Positions 25,397 to 33,081 of a DNA stretch of 64,000 nt are shown here, piece after piece. The stretch is from Streptomyces sp. ATexAB-D23 (GTDB taxonomy: Bacteria; Actinomycetota; Actinomycetes; Streptomycetales; Streptomycetaceae): positions 62,001 through 126,000 of the forward strand of contig NZ_KB892013.1 of NCBI RefSeq assembly GCF_000373645.1. Reading direction: 5' to 3'. Both the position numbers and the translations under genes were made by a program. Under the pieces are notes generated by a model. It was given only the letters and a program-made list of their open reading frames with translations, was not told where the DNA came from and made no database searches. Every line of letters starts with the position of its first letter. Positions within the stretch are counted from its first letter, which is position 1.

Positions 25397-25474
25397 GTCA
25401 CTGGTCCTTCCGTCATCCGGTCGTCGGGGAGGGAGCCGATCGTCGTGGTGGTGGCCGGTCGGCCACCGCGAGGG

Positions 25475-26320
25475 TCACAGGTGCCACCGCACCGCGCCGA
25501 CGCCGCAACGCCACTGGTCGACCGCGGCGTATCCCAGCGACATGCACGGCCGTGGTCCGACGGCTCCCATGACGACCGTCCAGGACAGGAGTTCGGCGGT
25601 GCCTCCGGAGCCGGCTTCCTCCATGCGCTCGAAGGTGGCCTGCGACAGAACCTGCTCGTGGTCGCCGGCCTCCAGAAGGTCGAGGTACCAGCGGTCGAAC
25701 TTCTCATCGATCTCCAGGTAGCGCGGCCCGCCCGGTTCGTGGCTGAGTCCGCCGGACCCCAGCAGGCCGACCCGCAGTCCGTCGGGCAGTTGGGTCCTGA
25801 TGGCGTCGCCGAGCGTCTGGCCAAAGCTGTAGCAGGCGCGTTCGTCCGGGACCGGGGGGACGGTGCAGTTCTGCAGCACCGGCACGATCGCCACCCCGGC
25901 GGACTCCAGGCGCGCCATGTGGACCGGGACCGAAAGGTTGTCGTCGAAGCGGAGGTTGTGCTCGACACCCCTGACGTTCAGTCCGGTGTCGCGTACGGCC
26001 TCGTGGAGAATCGCGGCGCTCTCGGGTGAGCCCGGCAGGTCGTAGTCGGCCATGCGCAGCCACGGCTTGAACCAGTCGTCGGGGCCGGTGTGCCGGGGGG
26101 CCTGGCCGAAGGTGAAGTCGGCGTAGTCGTTGAGCCGGGCGTTGGCCACGTGGTCGTTGCCGATGACGAGGAGTACGTCCGTGCGCGACTCGACCACGGC
26201 GTCGTGGATCGCGTCGTAAGCCTTGCGGACCGTCGCCCGGTCCGCCTCGGGGGCCTTGTCGAACCAGCCGGCCAGGCCAGGAGCGTGACTGGCGGCCATC
26301 GCCAAAGATATCTCTGCCAT
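25475..26320 (-). CDS. LigB-type catalytic subunit of a class III extradiol dioxygenase
   Basis: A 281-residue protein of the LigB superfamily. The iron ligands are expected at His in AASHAPG (near residue 12), His in VIGNDHVA and Glu in GTAELLSW. The catalytic acid/base His is in LLGSGGLSHEPGGPR. It should open a catechol-type ring next to the hydroxyls using Fe(II) and O2. Of two adjacent ATGs, the second (26320) has the better distance to the GGAGG site. With the downstream decarboxylase and dehydrogenase, a carboxylated substrate such as protocatechuate or an amino-hydroxybenzoate fits best; the ring position cut cannot be read. Confidence 0.87.
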   Translation of the reverse strand: MAEISLAMAASHAPGLAGWFDKAPEADRATVRKAYDAIHDAVVESRTDVLLVIGNDHVANARLNDYADFTFGQAPRHTGPDDWFKPWLRMADYDLPGSPESAAILHEAVRDTGLNVRGVEHNLRFDDNLSVPVHMARLESAGVAIVPVLQNCTVPPVPDERACYSFGQTLGDAIRTQLPDGLRVGLLGSGGLSHEPGGPRYLEIDEKFDRWYLDLLEAGDHEQVLSQATFERMEEAGSGGTAELLSWTVVMGAVGPRPCMSLGYAAVDQWRCGVGAVRWHL

Positions 26321-26377
26321 CATTCCTCCGGATTCAGATACCGCCGTAGTTGGCTACGCCGGTTTCCTTGGGCTGCT

Positions 26378-27247
26378 TCAGCCTCGGTCGGCCTTGCCGG
26401 CGGCGGAGCCGTCGCTTGACGTGGTGGTGTGGTACGTCTTCGCCCGCTGCACCTGCTCGTGGACGTGGGCCCGCAGTTCCCCGAAGCGGGGCGCGGAGCG
26501 GGTGGTTATCTGGTCCCGCTCGGCGGGCAGGTCGACGGTGATGTCCTCCATGACCACCGTGGGTGACGCGGACAGCACCAGGACGCGCTGCCCCAGGTAC
26601 ACCGCTTCGTCGATGTCGTGGGTGACGAACAGCAGCGTCATCCCCAGTCGCTGCCACAACGACCGTGTGAGGTCCTCCAGTTCGGCCCGGGTCTGCGCGT
26701 CCACGGCGGCGAACGGCTCGTCCATGAGCAGCACGGCCGGCTCGTAGGCGACGGCCCGGGCGATGGCGACGCGCTGCTGCATGCCACCCGACAGCTGCCA
26801 GGGGTGGGCGTCGGCCACATCGGTCAGGCCGACCGCCTCCAGCGCCTGGGCCACCAGTTCGGCACGGCGCCCCTTGGACAGCTTCTTCTGCCTCAGCGGC
26901 AGGTCGATGTTGCCCTGGACCGTCATCCACGGAAACAGGCTGCGGCCGTACTCCTGGAAGACCACGGCCATGCCCGGCGGCGGCTCCACCACCCGCTCGT
27001 CACCGAGCCGCACCTCGCCGGAGGTGGGGGCAAGCAGGCCGGCGACACACTTCAGGAGTGTGGTCTTGCCCGCCCCGGAGGGGCCGACTATGCAGACCAG
27101 CTCTCCCTCGCCGAGACTGAAGGTGAGGTCGCGTACCGCCTCGACGCTCCGGCCGGCACCCCGGTAGATCTTCTGCACCCCCCGCACGTCGAGACGGGCA
27201 TGGCCCGCACCCGTGGACAGGGCGGAGTCAATATGCGTCATGGTCAT
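26378..27247 (-). CDS. ABC transporter ATPase, NitT/TauT (SsuB/TauB) type
   Basis: A 289-residue ATPase with Walker A GPSGAGKTT, signature LSGGMQQR, Walker B VLLMDEPFAAVD and the His switch in FVTHDIDEA. These match importers for nitrate, taurine, sulfonates and aromatic acids. Two near-tandem starts exist (27247 and 27241); 27247 follows a good GGGGAGAG site. It overlaps the upstream permease stop by four bases. Placed inside the ring-cleavage operon, it should power uptake of the aromatic substrate. Confidence 0.9.
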   Translation of the reverse strand: MTMTHIDSALSTGAGHARLDVRGVQKIYRGAGRSVEAVRDLTFSLGEGELVCIVGPSGAGKTTLLKCVAGLLAPTSGEVRLGDERVVEPPPGMAVVFQEYGRSLFPWMTVQGNIDLPLRQKKLSKGRRAELVAQALEAVGLTDVADAHPWQLSGGMQQRVAIARAVAYEPAVLLMDEPFAAVDAQTRAELEDLTRSLWQRLGMTLLFVTHDIDEAVYLGQRVLVLSASPTVVMEDITVDLPAERDQITTRSAPRFGELRAHVHEQVQRAKTYHTTTSSDGSAAGKADRG

Positions 27248-28032
27248 TTCTCTCCCCTTTGGGAACGCCGCAGGCCGTGGTACCAACCGAGAACTCGGGA
27301 GTCGAAGCGGTCGAAGAGCAGTGAGAGGGCGAACCCGAGCAGGCCGAGCAGGATGATCCCGCTCCACATGGCGGGGACCGCGAAGCTGCGCTGGAACTGG
27401 ACGATGGTGAAGCCGAGTCCGTTCGAGCTGGCGAACATCTCGCTGATCACCATCAGGATGATCGAGATGGACAGGGCCTGCCGCATGCCCGCGACGATCT
27501 GCGGACTCGCCGCGGGCAGGACCAGGTGCCGCAGCCGGGCGAAGCCGGTGATGCCGTAGCACCGCGCGCTGTCCGACAGCACATTGTCGACGGCCCGTAC
27601 GCCTTCCACCGTGTTGAGCAGGACCGGCCAGACGGCGCCCGAGATGATGACGAGAATCTTCATTCCGTCGCCGACACCGCTGAAGAGCATCAGGATCGGG
27701 ATCAGCACCGTGGGCGGGATGGCCCGGAAGAACTCGAGGATCGGCTCGGTCAGGGCCCGCAGCCGGGGCAGGGAGCCCAGGAGCGTGCCGAGGGCCACGC
27801 CCACGCAGACGGCGCCCGCGTAACCGGCGGCAAGGCGGGCCAGGCTCGGCAGCACATCACCGGTGACGCGTTCCCACCCCCAGGTGTCGCCGAACGCGGA
27901 CAGGATCGTGCCGAGCGAGGGGTAGTAGAAGCTGGTGGTCCGGCCGCCGAGCACCGCCCATGAAGCCACCAGCACCGCCGGCAGTGCGAGCAGGTAGGCC
28001 GCCTTGCGGGTCCATACGCCGAGGACGCTCAC
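27244..28032 (-). CDS. ABC transporter permease 2, NitT/TauT type
   Basis: A 262-residue permease with about six membrane segments. The first is KAAYLLALPAVLVASWAVL; the ATPase-contact loop reads DSARCYGITGFARLRHLVLPAASP. The GTG start at 28032 follows GGAGGG and overlaps the stop of the first permease gene (GTGA). It forms a hetero-pair with the next permease, whereas many NitT/TauT systems use one permease as a homodimer. Confidence 0.88.
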   Translation of the reverse strand: MSVLGVWTRKAAYLLALPAVLVASWAVLGGRTTSFYYPSLGTILSAFGDTWGWERVTGDVLPSLARLAAGYAGAVCVGVALGTLLGSLPRLRALTEPILEFFRAIPPTVLIPILMLFSGVGDGMKILVIISGAVWPVLLNTVEGVRAVDNVLSDSARCYGITGFARLRHLVLPAASPQIVAGMRQALSISIILMVISEMFASSNGLGFTIVQFQRSFAVPAMWSGIILLGLLGFALSLLFDRFDSRVLGWYHGLRRSQRGEK

Positions 28033-28952
28033 GCCGTGCCCTCCTTCCGTACCGAGGTGTGCCAGGACAGCAAGGTCCGCTCCAGTACCCGGAAGACGAT
28101 GTTGACGCAGAGTCCGAGCAGCCCGGTCACCGCGACCAGCGCATAGGTCTCCGGTACGGCGTCGGCGGCCTGCGCCGACGCGATCAGGCTGCCGAGCCCG
28201 GAACCGCCGATGATCAGCTCGGCGCTGACAGCCAGGATCAGGGCCACCGAGGCCGCAAGGCGCAATCCGGTCATGAAGTACGGCAGCGTGGTGGGCCACA
28301 GCAGGTAGCGCAGGCGCGCCAGTGGCGACAGCCGGTAGGAGGCCGCGGTGTCACGGGCCACCGGGTCGATGTCCCGTACCCCGCTGAGCACTTGGAGGAG
28401 CACGGGCCAGAACGAGGCATACACGACAAGGAGCAGGGTGGAGCGCAGACCGGTGCCGTAGACAAGCACCGCCAGCGGGACGAGTGCCACCGAAGGGATC
28501 GGCCGCAGGAACTCGATGGTCGAGGCCGTGGCCTTGCGCAGCACCTCCACGCTGCCGAGCAGCAGCCCGAGGGCCGTCCCCGCCACGACGGCGATGGCCA
28601 GTCCGATCCCCCAGCCCTGCAAGGTGTCCGTCAGCGCCGTCCAGAAGGCGGAGCCCCCGGCTTCGCCCGCCAGGGCACGGGCCATGTCGCTGACCGGCGG
28701 CAGGTGGCGGTCGCTCACCAGGCCGAGCCGGGGCAGCGCCTCCACCACACCGGCGAAGATCAGCACTCCGGCCGCCCCGAGCACCGGGTCGGGTACGGAC
28801 CGGCGCCGCGGCCGGCCGTCGGGGGCCGGTGCCGGACGGACGTCGGAGGTCCGGCTCTTCGTCACGGACGCCGGACCGTCCGCGGTCCGTTCGTCCGCAG
28901 CAGATGCGGACGGTGTCGCCGGTCCGTCATCGCTGTGCGGCTGTAGTTTCAT
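28029..28952 (-). CDS. ABC transporter permease 1, NitT/TauT type
   Basis: A 307-residue permease related to, but clearly different from, its neighbour. A disordered cytoplasmic start of about 50 residues rich in Ala, Pro and Asp precedes the first membrane segment (VLGAAGVLIFAGVVEALPRL). The contact loop is ARDTAASYRLSPLARLRYLL. Two distinct permeases point to a heteromeric channel. It is 67 bp downstream of the binding-protein gene. Confidence 0.88.
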   Translation of the reverse strand: MKLQPHSDDGPATPSASAADERTADGPASVTKSRTSDVRPAPAPDGRPRRRSVPDPVLGAAGVLIFAGVVEALPRLGLVSDRHLPPVSDMARALAGEAGGSAFWTALTDTLQGWGIGLAIAVVAGTALGLLLGSVEVLRKATASTIEFLRPIPSVALVPLAVLVYGTGLRSTLLLVVYASFWPVLLQVLSGVRDIDPVARDTAASYRLSPLARLRYLLWPTTLPYFMTGLRLAASVALILAVSAELIIGGSGLGSLIASAQAADAVPETYALVAVTGLLGLCVNIVFRVLERTLLSWHTSVRKEGTA

Positions 28953-29019
28953 GTCGTCTCCCTCCTTGCAGACATCAAGTGACCCAGGTGCACGCTGAGT
29001 TCACGGAGCCGCGCGTTCC

Positions 29020-30006
29020 TCACTTCGCAAGGAGGCTGTCCAGCGCGTCGGTGTTCTTGATGAGCCCCGCGTCGACGGTGTATTGCGCCAGCGGCTTCAT
29101 CTCCGCCGCGTCCGTCGCCGGGTCCCATCCGGGCAGCGTCACCTTTTCGCTGACACCCGGCTTCAGCTTCAGGTAGGTCTTCAGGACGGCCCTCGCCTCG
29201 TCGGGGTGGTCCTCCGCGTAGGTCAGCGACTCCTGGAGCGCGGCCTTGAAACGGGACACGACCTCGGGATTGGCGGCCGCGTACTGCTCGGAGGTGAACC
29301 AGCCGGCGAACGGGGACAGCTTTCCGAGGCTGGCGTAGCTGACCGGCAGTGCGCGAGCGCCGTCGGCCTTGGCCGTCGTGGTGAACGGCTCCCCGATCAG
29401 TGCTGCGGACACCTGCCCCTTCTCGATCGCCGTCTGCATGTTGGGAATCGGCACCTCGACCAGCTCGATGTCGCCGGCCTTGACGCCGTACTTCTCCAGG
29501 CCGGTGCGGACGGCGACTTCGCTGAGTCCCTTGAGCGTGTTGACCGCGACCTTCTTGCCCTTCAGGTCGCCGGCCTTCTTCACCTCTGGGTCACTGGTCA
29601 GCAACTGACCCGAGCCGTCTTCCGATACGTCGTCGGAGGCGCGGGCACCGACGGAGACCATCTTCACCGGCAGCTTCTCCGCACGGGCCACCAGCAGACT
29701 GACGATGTTCGAGTAGCCGAACTGGTAGCTGCCGCTCACCACCGCCGGAACGATGACGGCGCCACCCTGTGCGTCCTGCATGGTGATCTTCAGGTCTCGC
29801 TTGGAGAAGAAACCCTTCTCGATGCCGAGCCGCACGGGTGCTACATCTATGACGGGCATCGTGCCGAGTTTGATCTCGGTGATACCGGACTCGGAAGAGG
29901 CTGCTGCTCCCCCCTGACTGCCACCGCACGCGGTGACCGCTGTCAGCCCCAGGACGACGCACGACGAGGCGATCATGAGCCGGTGTTTTCTCGCGATGAA
30001 GGACAT
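29020..30006 (-). CDS. NMT1/SsuA-type substrate-binding lipoprotein
   Basis: A 328-residue lipoprotein with signal MSFIARKHRLMIASSCVVLG and a lipobox ending TAC. The binding fold contains LGTMPVIDVAPVRLGIEKGF, AGDLKGKKVAVNTLKG and GEPFTT, as in nitrate, sulfonate and aromatic-acid binding proteins. The ATG at 30006 has GGAG at ideal distance; the ATG at 30018 is too close to its site. It should capture the pathway's substrate outside the membrane. Confidence 0.9.
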   Translation of the reverse strand: MSFIARKHRLMIASSCVVLGLTAVTACGGSQGGAAASSESGITEIKLGTMPVIDVAPVRLGIEKGFFSKRDLKITMQDAQGGAVIVPAVVSGSYQFGYSNIVSLLVARAEKLPVKMVSVGARASDDVSEDGSGQLLTSDPEVKKAGDLKGKKVAVNTLKGLSEVAVRTGLEKYGVKAGDIELVEVPIPNMQTAIEKGQVSAALIGEPFTTTAKADGARALPVSYASLGKLSPFAGWFTSEQYAAANPEVVSRFKAALQESLTYAEDHPDEARAVLKTYLKLKPGVSEKVTLPGWDPATDAAEMKPLAQYTVDAGLIKNTDALDSLLAK

Positions 30007-30215
30007 ACGACGCTCCATGCTCCAGAGATTCGGGAAAGATCAATCCGCCACGGCCGGGGCCGATGACAGCTGGGGGCGGCCGGAAGGCCGGGCGCGCGTC
30101 ACGTGCGGGGTGACGCGGAGGAACTCGGTTCGCGGTGCGCGTCCGCGAAAGCGGGAAGCCGTAGCGGCCGGGGAAGCCCGGTGCGCCCCGCGGCGGGCGT
30201 GGTCCGCGCCTTGAA

Positions 30216-31004
30216 CTACGGGTGGCCGGAGGTCACCGTCAGGCTGCCGAGGTGGGCGAACTCCACCGAGACCGTGCGTCCCGGCTCCACGAACACCGCG
30301 TCCGTGAGCCCACCGGTCAGCACGGTCCAGCCCGCTTCGACCGCGATCCCCCGCCGGGCCAGGCTGTTGGCGGCGAGCGCCAGCGCCTGGGCGGGATGCC
30401 CCTGCACGGCCGCCCCGGTGGCCGAGTGGATCAGCTCACCGTCCACGGAGATCGTGCACGCCTCGCCGACCAGGTCGAGCCCGTCGGGCGCGAAGCCTTC
30501 GGCGCTCACCGCGAACCGTGACGACGAGGCGTTGTCCGCCACGACGTCGGGCAGGGCGAAGCTGAAGTCTCGGTAGCGGCTGTCGATGATCTCGAACCCG
30601 GCGTGCACGCTCTCCACGGCGGCCAGCGCCTGCTCCCAGGTCACTCCGGGGCCCTCGAGGCGCCGGCCCATGACGAACACGATCTCGGGTTCGACGCGTG
30701 GGTGGATCATCTCGGCCACGGGCACCGCCTCCCCCGTCGCGAGCGTCATGGCGTCCGTGAGCCATCCGGTCAGCGGCGAATCGATGCCCATGCGCTGCTG
30801 CTTGGCCTGCGAGGTGAGCCCGAGCTTCACGCCGACGATGTTCTCCCCGGCCCGGCGCTTGCGGTCGATCAGCGCGTCCTGGACCCGGTAGGCGGTGGCC
30901 AGATCGAGCTCGGGCCACTGGTCGGTGATCCTCCCGCCGTCCTGCCGTTCCCGCTCGCGCCGGAGGAGTTCCTCGACGGCCCGGTCGATGGTCCAGTCAG
31001 TCAT
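30216..31004 (-). CDS. 4-oxalocrotonate decarboxylase-like enzyme (XylI/DmpH/PraD group)
   Basis: A 262-residue protein of the hydratase/decarboxylase family. It reads more like the decarboxylase than the hydratase branch: GVKLGLTSQAKQQRMGIDSP, IHPRVEPEIVFV, IIDSRYRDFSFALPDVVADN and the following ASSSRF match the XylI/NahK pattern. Metal-binding acidic residues lie in RVEPEI. It would decarboxylate 4-oxalocrotonate to 2-oxopent-4-enoate after the tautomerase. It is the first gene of the long operon, 209 bp upstream of the binding protein. No hydratase or aldolase for the next steps is in the window. Confidence 0.82.
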   Translation of the reverse strand: MTDWTIDRAVEELLRRERERQDGGRITDQWPELDLATAYRVQDALIDRKRRAGENIVGVKLGLTSQAKQQRMGIDSPLTGWLTDAMTLATGEAVPVAEMIHPRVEPEIVFVMGRRLEGPGVTWEQALAAVESVHAGFEIIDSRYRDFSFALPDVVADNASSSRFAVSAEGFAPDGLDLVGEACTISVDGELIHSATGAAVQGHPAQALALAANSLARRGIAVEAGWTVLTGGLTDAVFVEPGRTVSVEFAHLGSLTVTSGHP

Positions 31005-31633
31005 TGGTGTTCTTCTCCCTCGAGCGGGTTTGTGGTCTACGCGCGGCGGCGTCCGGGTGAGTCGGGTTCCTCGTCTGCGTGAGGCGTACGGCACCGGGAA
31101 ATTCAGGCGGGAAATCGGTACGCGGAGTCGCTACGAAGGTCAGTACGCGGGGTCATTGAGCCGGGCCGGAGGCCGGGCCGGGTTGTCCGGCCGTCTCATC
31201 GCGTCCACGTGATTCGAACATCGACAACCGGGTCATCTCGGTCGAAGTGACCGTGTTCCGATGGCTTGAAGTATGCACATCAGAACCACCGGATTCAATA
31301 GGTTGAATATAGTCGGTTGGTGGTCTTCACTCGAGAGATGCGTACTTCCCGCGTGATCCGCTCGCACCGTCCCCGCGTGCCGCAGGCCCCCTTCACCGGC
31401 CCGGCCCGACGCGACCCCGCTCCTCACACACCGCACCTGAGCAAGGCATTCACCGGAATCGACCGCAGGTCGAGGGCAACGACGGCAGCGGCGCCGATCA
31501 CATACGAAGGGGCTTGACCGTGACGCCCCGCGTTACTGACACTCCTCGCAGCGAACAGACGCCGCACCCACATGATCAAGCCACAGGGCACGGACTGCCG
31601 GGCGGTCGCCCGGCCCGAGAGCGGAGTACTCCC
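31005..31633. other. Divergent control region of the aromatic operon and the creatininase-type gene
   Basis: These 629 bp hold no supported gene and include a markedly AT-richer stretch around 31250-31330. The palindrome at 31293-31308 is the clearest candidate operator. The promoter of the long minus-strand operon should lie here. Confidence 0.6.
31293..31308. promoter_or_regulatory. Candidate operator ATTCAA-TAGG-TTGAAT
   Basis: A perfect 6-bp inverted repeat around a 4-bp spacer sits in the AT-rich middle of the divergent control region. It could bind the GntR protein encoded inside the operon. Its sequence does not follow the common FadR-type GT-N-AC core, so assignment is tentative. Confidence 0.45.
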
Positions 31634-32548
31634 ATGCACGGTGCCGACAGTTCGCACACGGACGGAACTCACGAGGACAGGCCGCGCGAGGACAGGCCTC
31701 ACGAGGATGTCGGCAGCGACGTCTTCCGCGACACCATCGCGGAGATGACCTGGCAGGAGGTGGAACGGGCCGCGAACGACGGCGCGGTCCTGCTGTGGGC
31801 CTTCGGCGTGATCGAACAGCACGGTCCGCATCTGCCGGCCGGCACCGACGTATACCTCCCGTCGGCCCAACTTCGCGGTGTGCGCCGGGAACTGGCCCGA
31901 CGCGGGGTACCGGCCCTCATCATGCCCCCGTACTACTGGGGAGTTAACGTCGTCTCCGGGTCCTTTCCCTCCTCCTACAATGTGCGCCCCGAGGTGATGA
32001 AGGCACTGATGGCCGACGTGCTGACCGGGATCGGCAAGGACGGCTTCCGCCACGTCTTCTGTTTCAGCGGCCACGGCGACGCGCTGAACAACCGGACCGT
32101 CCACGAGGGCATCAGGCTGGGCAGCCAACTGACCGGCCTGGACATCAGCTTCGTCATCGACCGCGGGCTCGCCGAGCGGCTTGGACTCGATCCCGACGAT
32201 CCCCATGTGTCCCCCACCGGCGCGGCACTGTCGAAGTCGGACACGTCGGCGACGCCCGCCCACATCGACGTGCACGCCGGCGACTGGGAGACGTCGCAGA
32301 TGCTGGCCGCCCAGCCCTCCCTCGTCAGGAACGACGTGCGGGCCGGACTCAAGAGCACCGAGTACGGCCCCGAGGATCTCGCCGTCTGGCGGAAGGGGTA
32401 CGGACATGCCCGCGTAAAGACCCCACTCGGCTACTTCGGCGACCCCGCGGCGGCCGATGCCGCCAACGGACGGCGCCTGCTGGAGCAGCAGGTGACGAAC
32501 GCGGCGGACGCCATCCAGGAACGACTGCGCCTGATGGGACGGGCGTAG
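31634..32548 (+). CDS. Creatininase-family amidohydrolase
   Basis: A 304-residue protein. The family's metal-site patterns are seen in LWAFGVIEQHGPHLPAGTDV (Glu, His, Asp), CFSGHGDALNN, and HIDVHAGDWETSQML (His and Glu). Creatininase relatives open cyclic or linear amides (creatinine, formamidopyrimidines, MftE peptide). The ATG at 31634 was chosen for its GGAG site and because the in-frame sequence before it (from GTG 31520) has much lower third-position GC. It is divergent from the ring-cleavage operon and shares its control region, so it may act on an amide or lactam form of the substrate. Confidence 0.85.
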   Translation: MHGADSSHTDGTHEDRPREDRPHEDVGSDVFRDTIAEMTWQEVERAANDGAVLLWAFGVIEQHGPHLPAGTDVYLPSAQLRGVRRELARRGVPALIMPPYYWGVNVVSGSFPSSYNVRPEVMKALMADVLTGIGKDGFRHVFCFSGHGDALNNRTVHEGIRLGSQLTGLDISFVIDRGLAERLGLDPDDPHVSPTGAALSKSDTSATPAHIDVHAGDWETSQMLAAQPSLVRNDVRAGLKSTEYGPEDLAVWRKGYGHARVKTPLGYFGDPAAADAANGRRLLEQQVTNAADAIQERLRLMGRA

Positions 32549-32664
32549 GGTCTGTCCGGTGCCGGGTGCCGGGTGCCCCCAAGATGGGAGAGTCTCCTAT
32601 ATCGAGCTCGTGCACGGTGGCCGTGAGGCGTCGAGGATCGCGGCTGGGCCCGATGTTCACACAG

Positions 32665-32856
32665 ATCGTGCCACCGCCGGCCCTCCCAGTACACGTCCTC
32701 CGCAGGATCGCCGGCCACGGTTCGCCGACCACCACCCAGCGCTGCCTTCACCCGGACGTCCACAGGATCACGGCCGCCGGGGCGGCGCTCTCTGGCCACT
32801 TCAACGTGGTGCGCGCACCGCGCTCACTGCCGAGCCCCATCGTCATGGCCCGCTGA
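32665..32856 (+). pseudogene. C-terminal remnant of a tyrosine site-specific recombinase
   Basis: The frame reads VHVLRRIAGHGSPTTTQRCL, then HPDVHRITAAGAALSGHFNV and a typical integrase end (APRSLPSPIVMAR). This is the final 60 or so residues of an actinomycete integrative-element integrase. The catalytic Tyr of the TTTQRY-LHPD motif is Cys here (codon TGC), and the N-terminal and Arg-containing parts are missing. It lies 100 bp from the 3' end of a tRNA-Pro gene, the classic attachment-site position, so it marks an ancient insertion. Confidence 0.78.
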
Positions 32857-32897
32857 CCCGGTCATAGACGCAGGAGCTCCAGCTGGTCCCCAAAAAT

Positions 32898-32941
32898 GAT
32901 CAGGGGCCGGTTTCGGATTTCTCCGAAACCGGCCCCTGATC
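32898..32941 (-). terminator. Intrinsic terminator of the tRNA-Pro gene
   Basis: A perfect 20-bp stem (32898-32917 with 32922-32941) with a 4-base loop is followed, in the minus direction, by a T-run (32892-32896). It lies 16 bp beyond the tRNA 3' end. Confidence 0.85.
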
Positions 32942-32956
32942 TACGACTGTCTCCAG

Positions 32957-33030
<74 letters not shown>

Positions 33031-33081
33031 CCGCGAGTCCGCCCGGTCGGGCCGGGCGGCTGCTGCACGACAAACATTACC

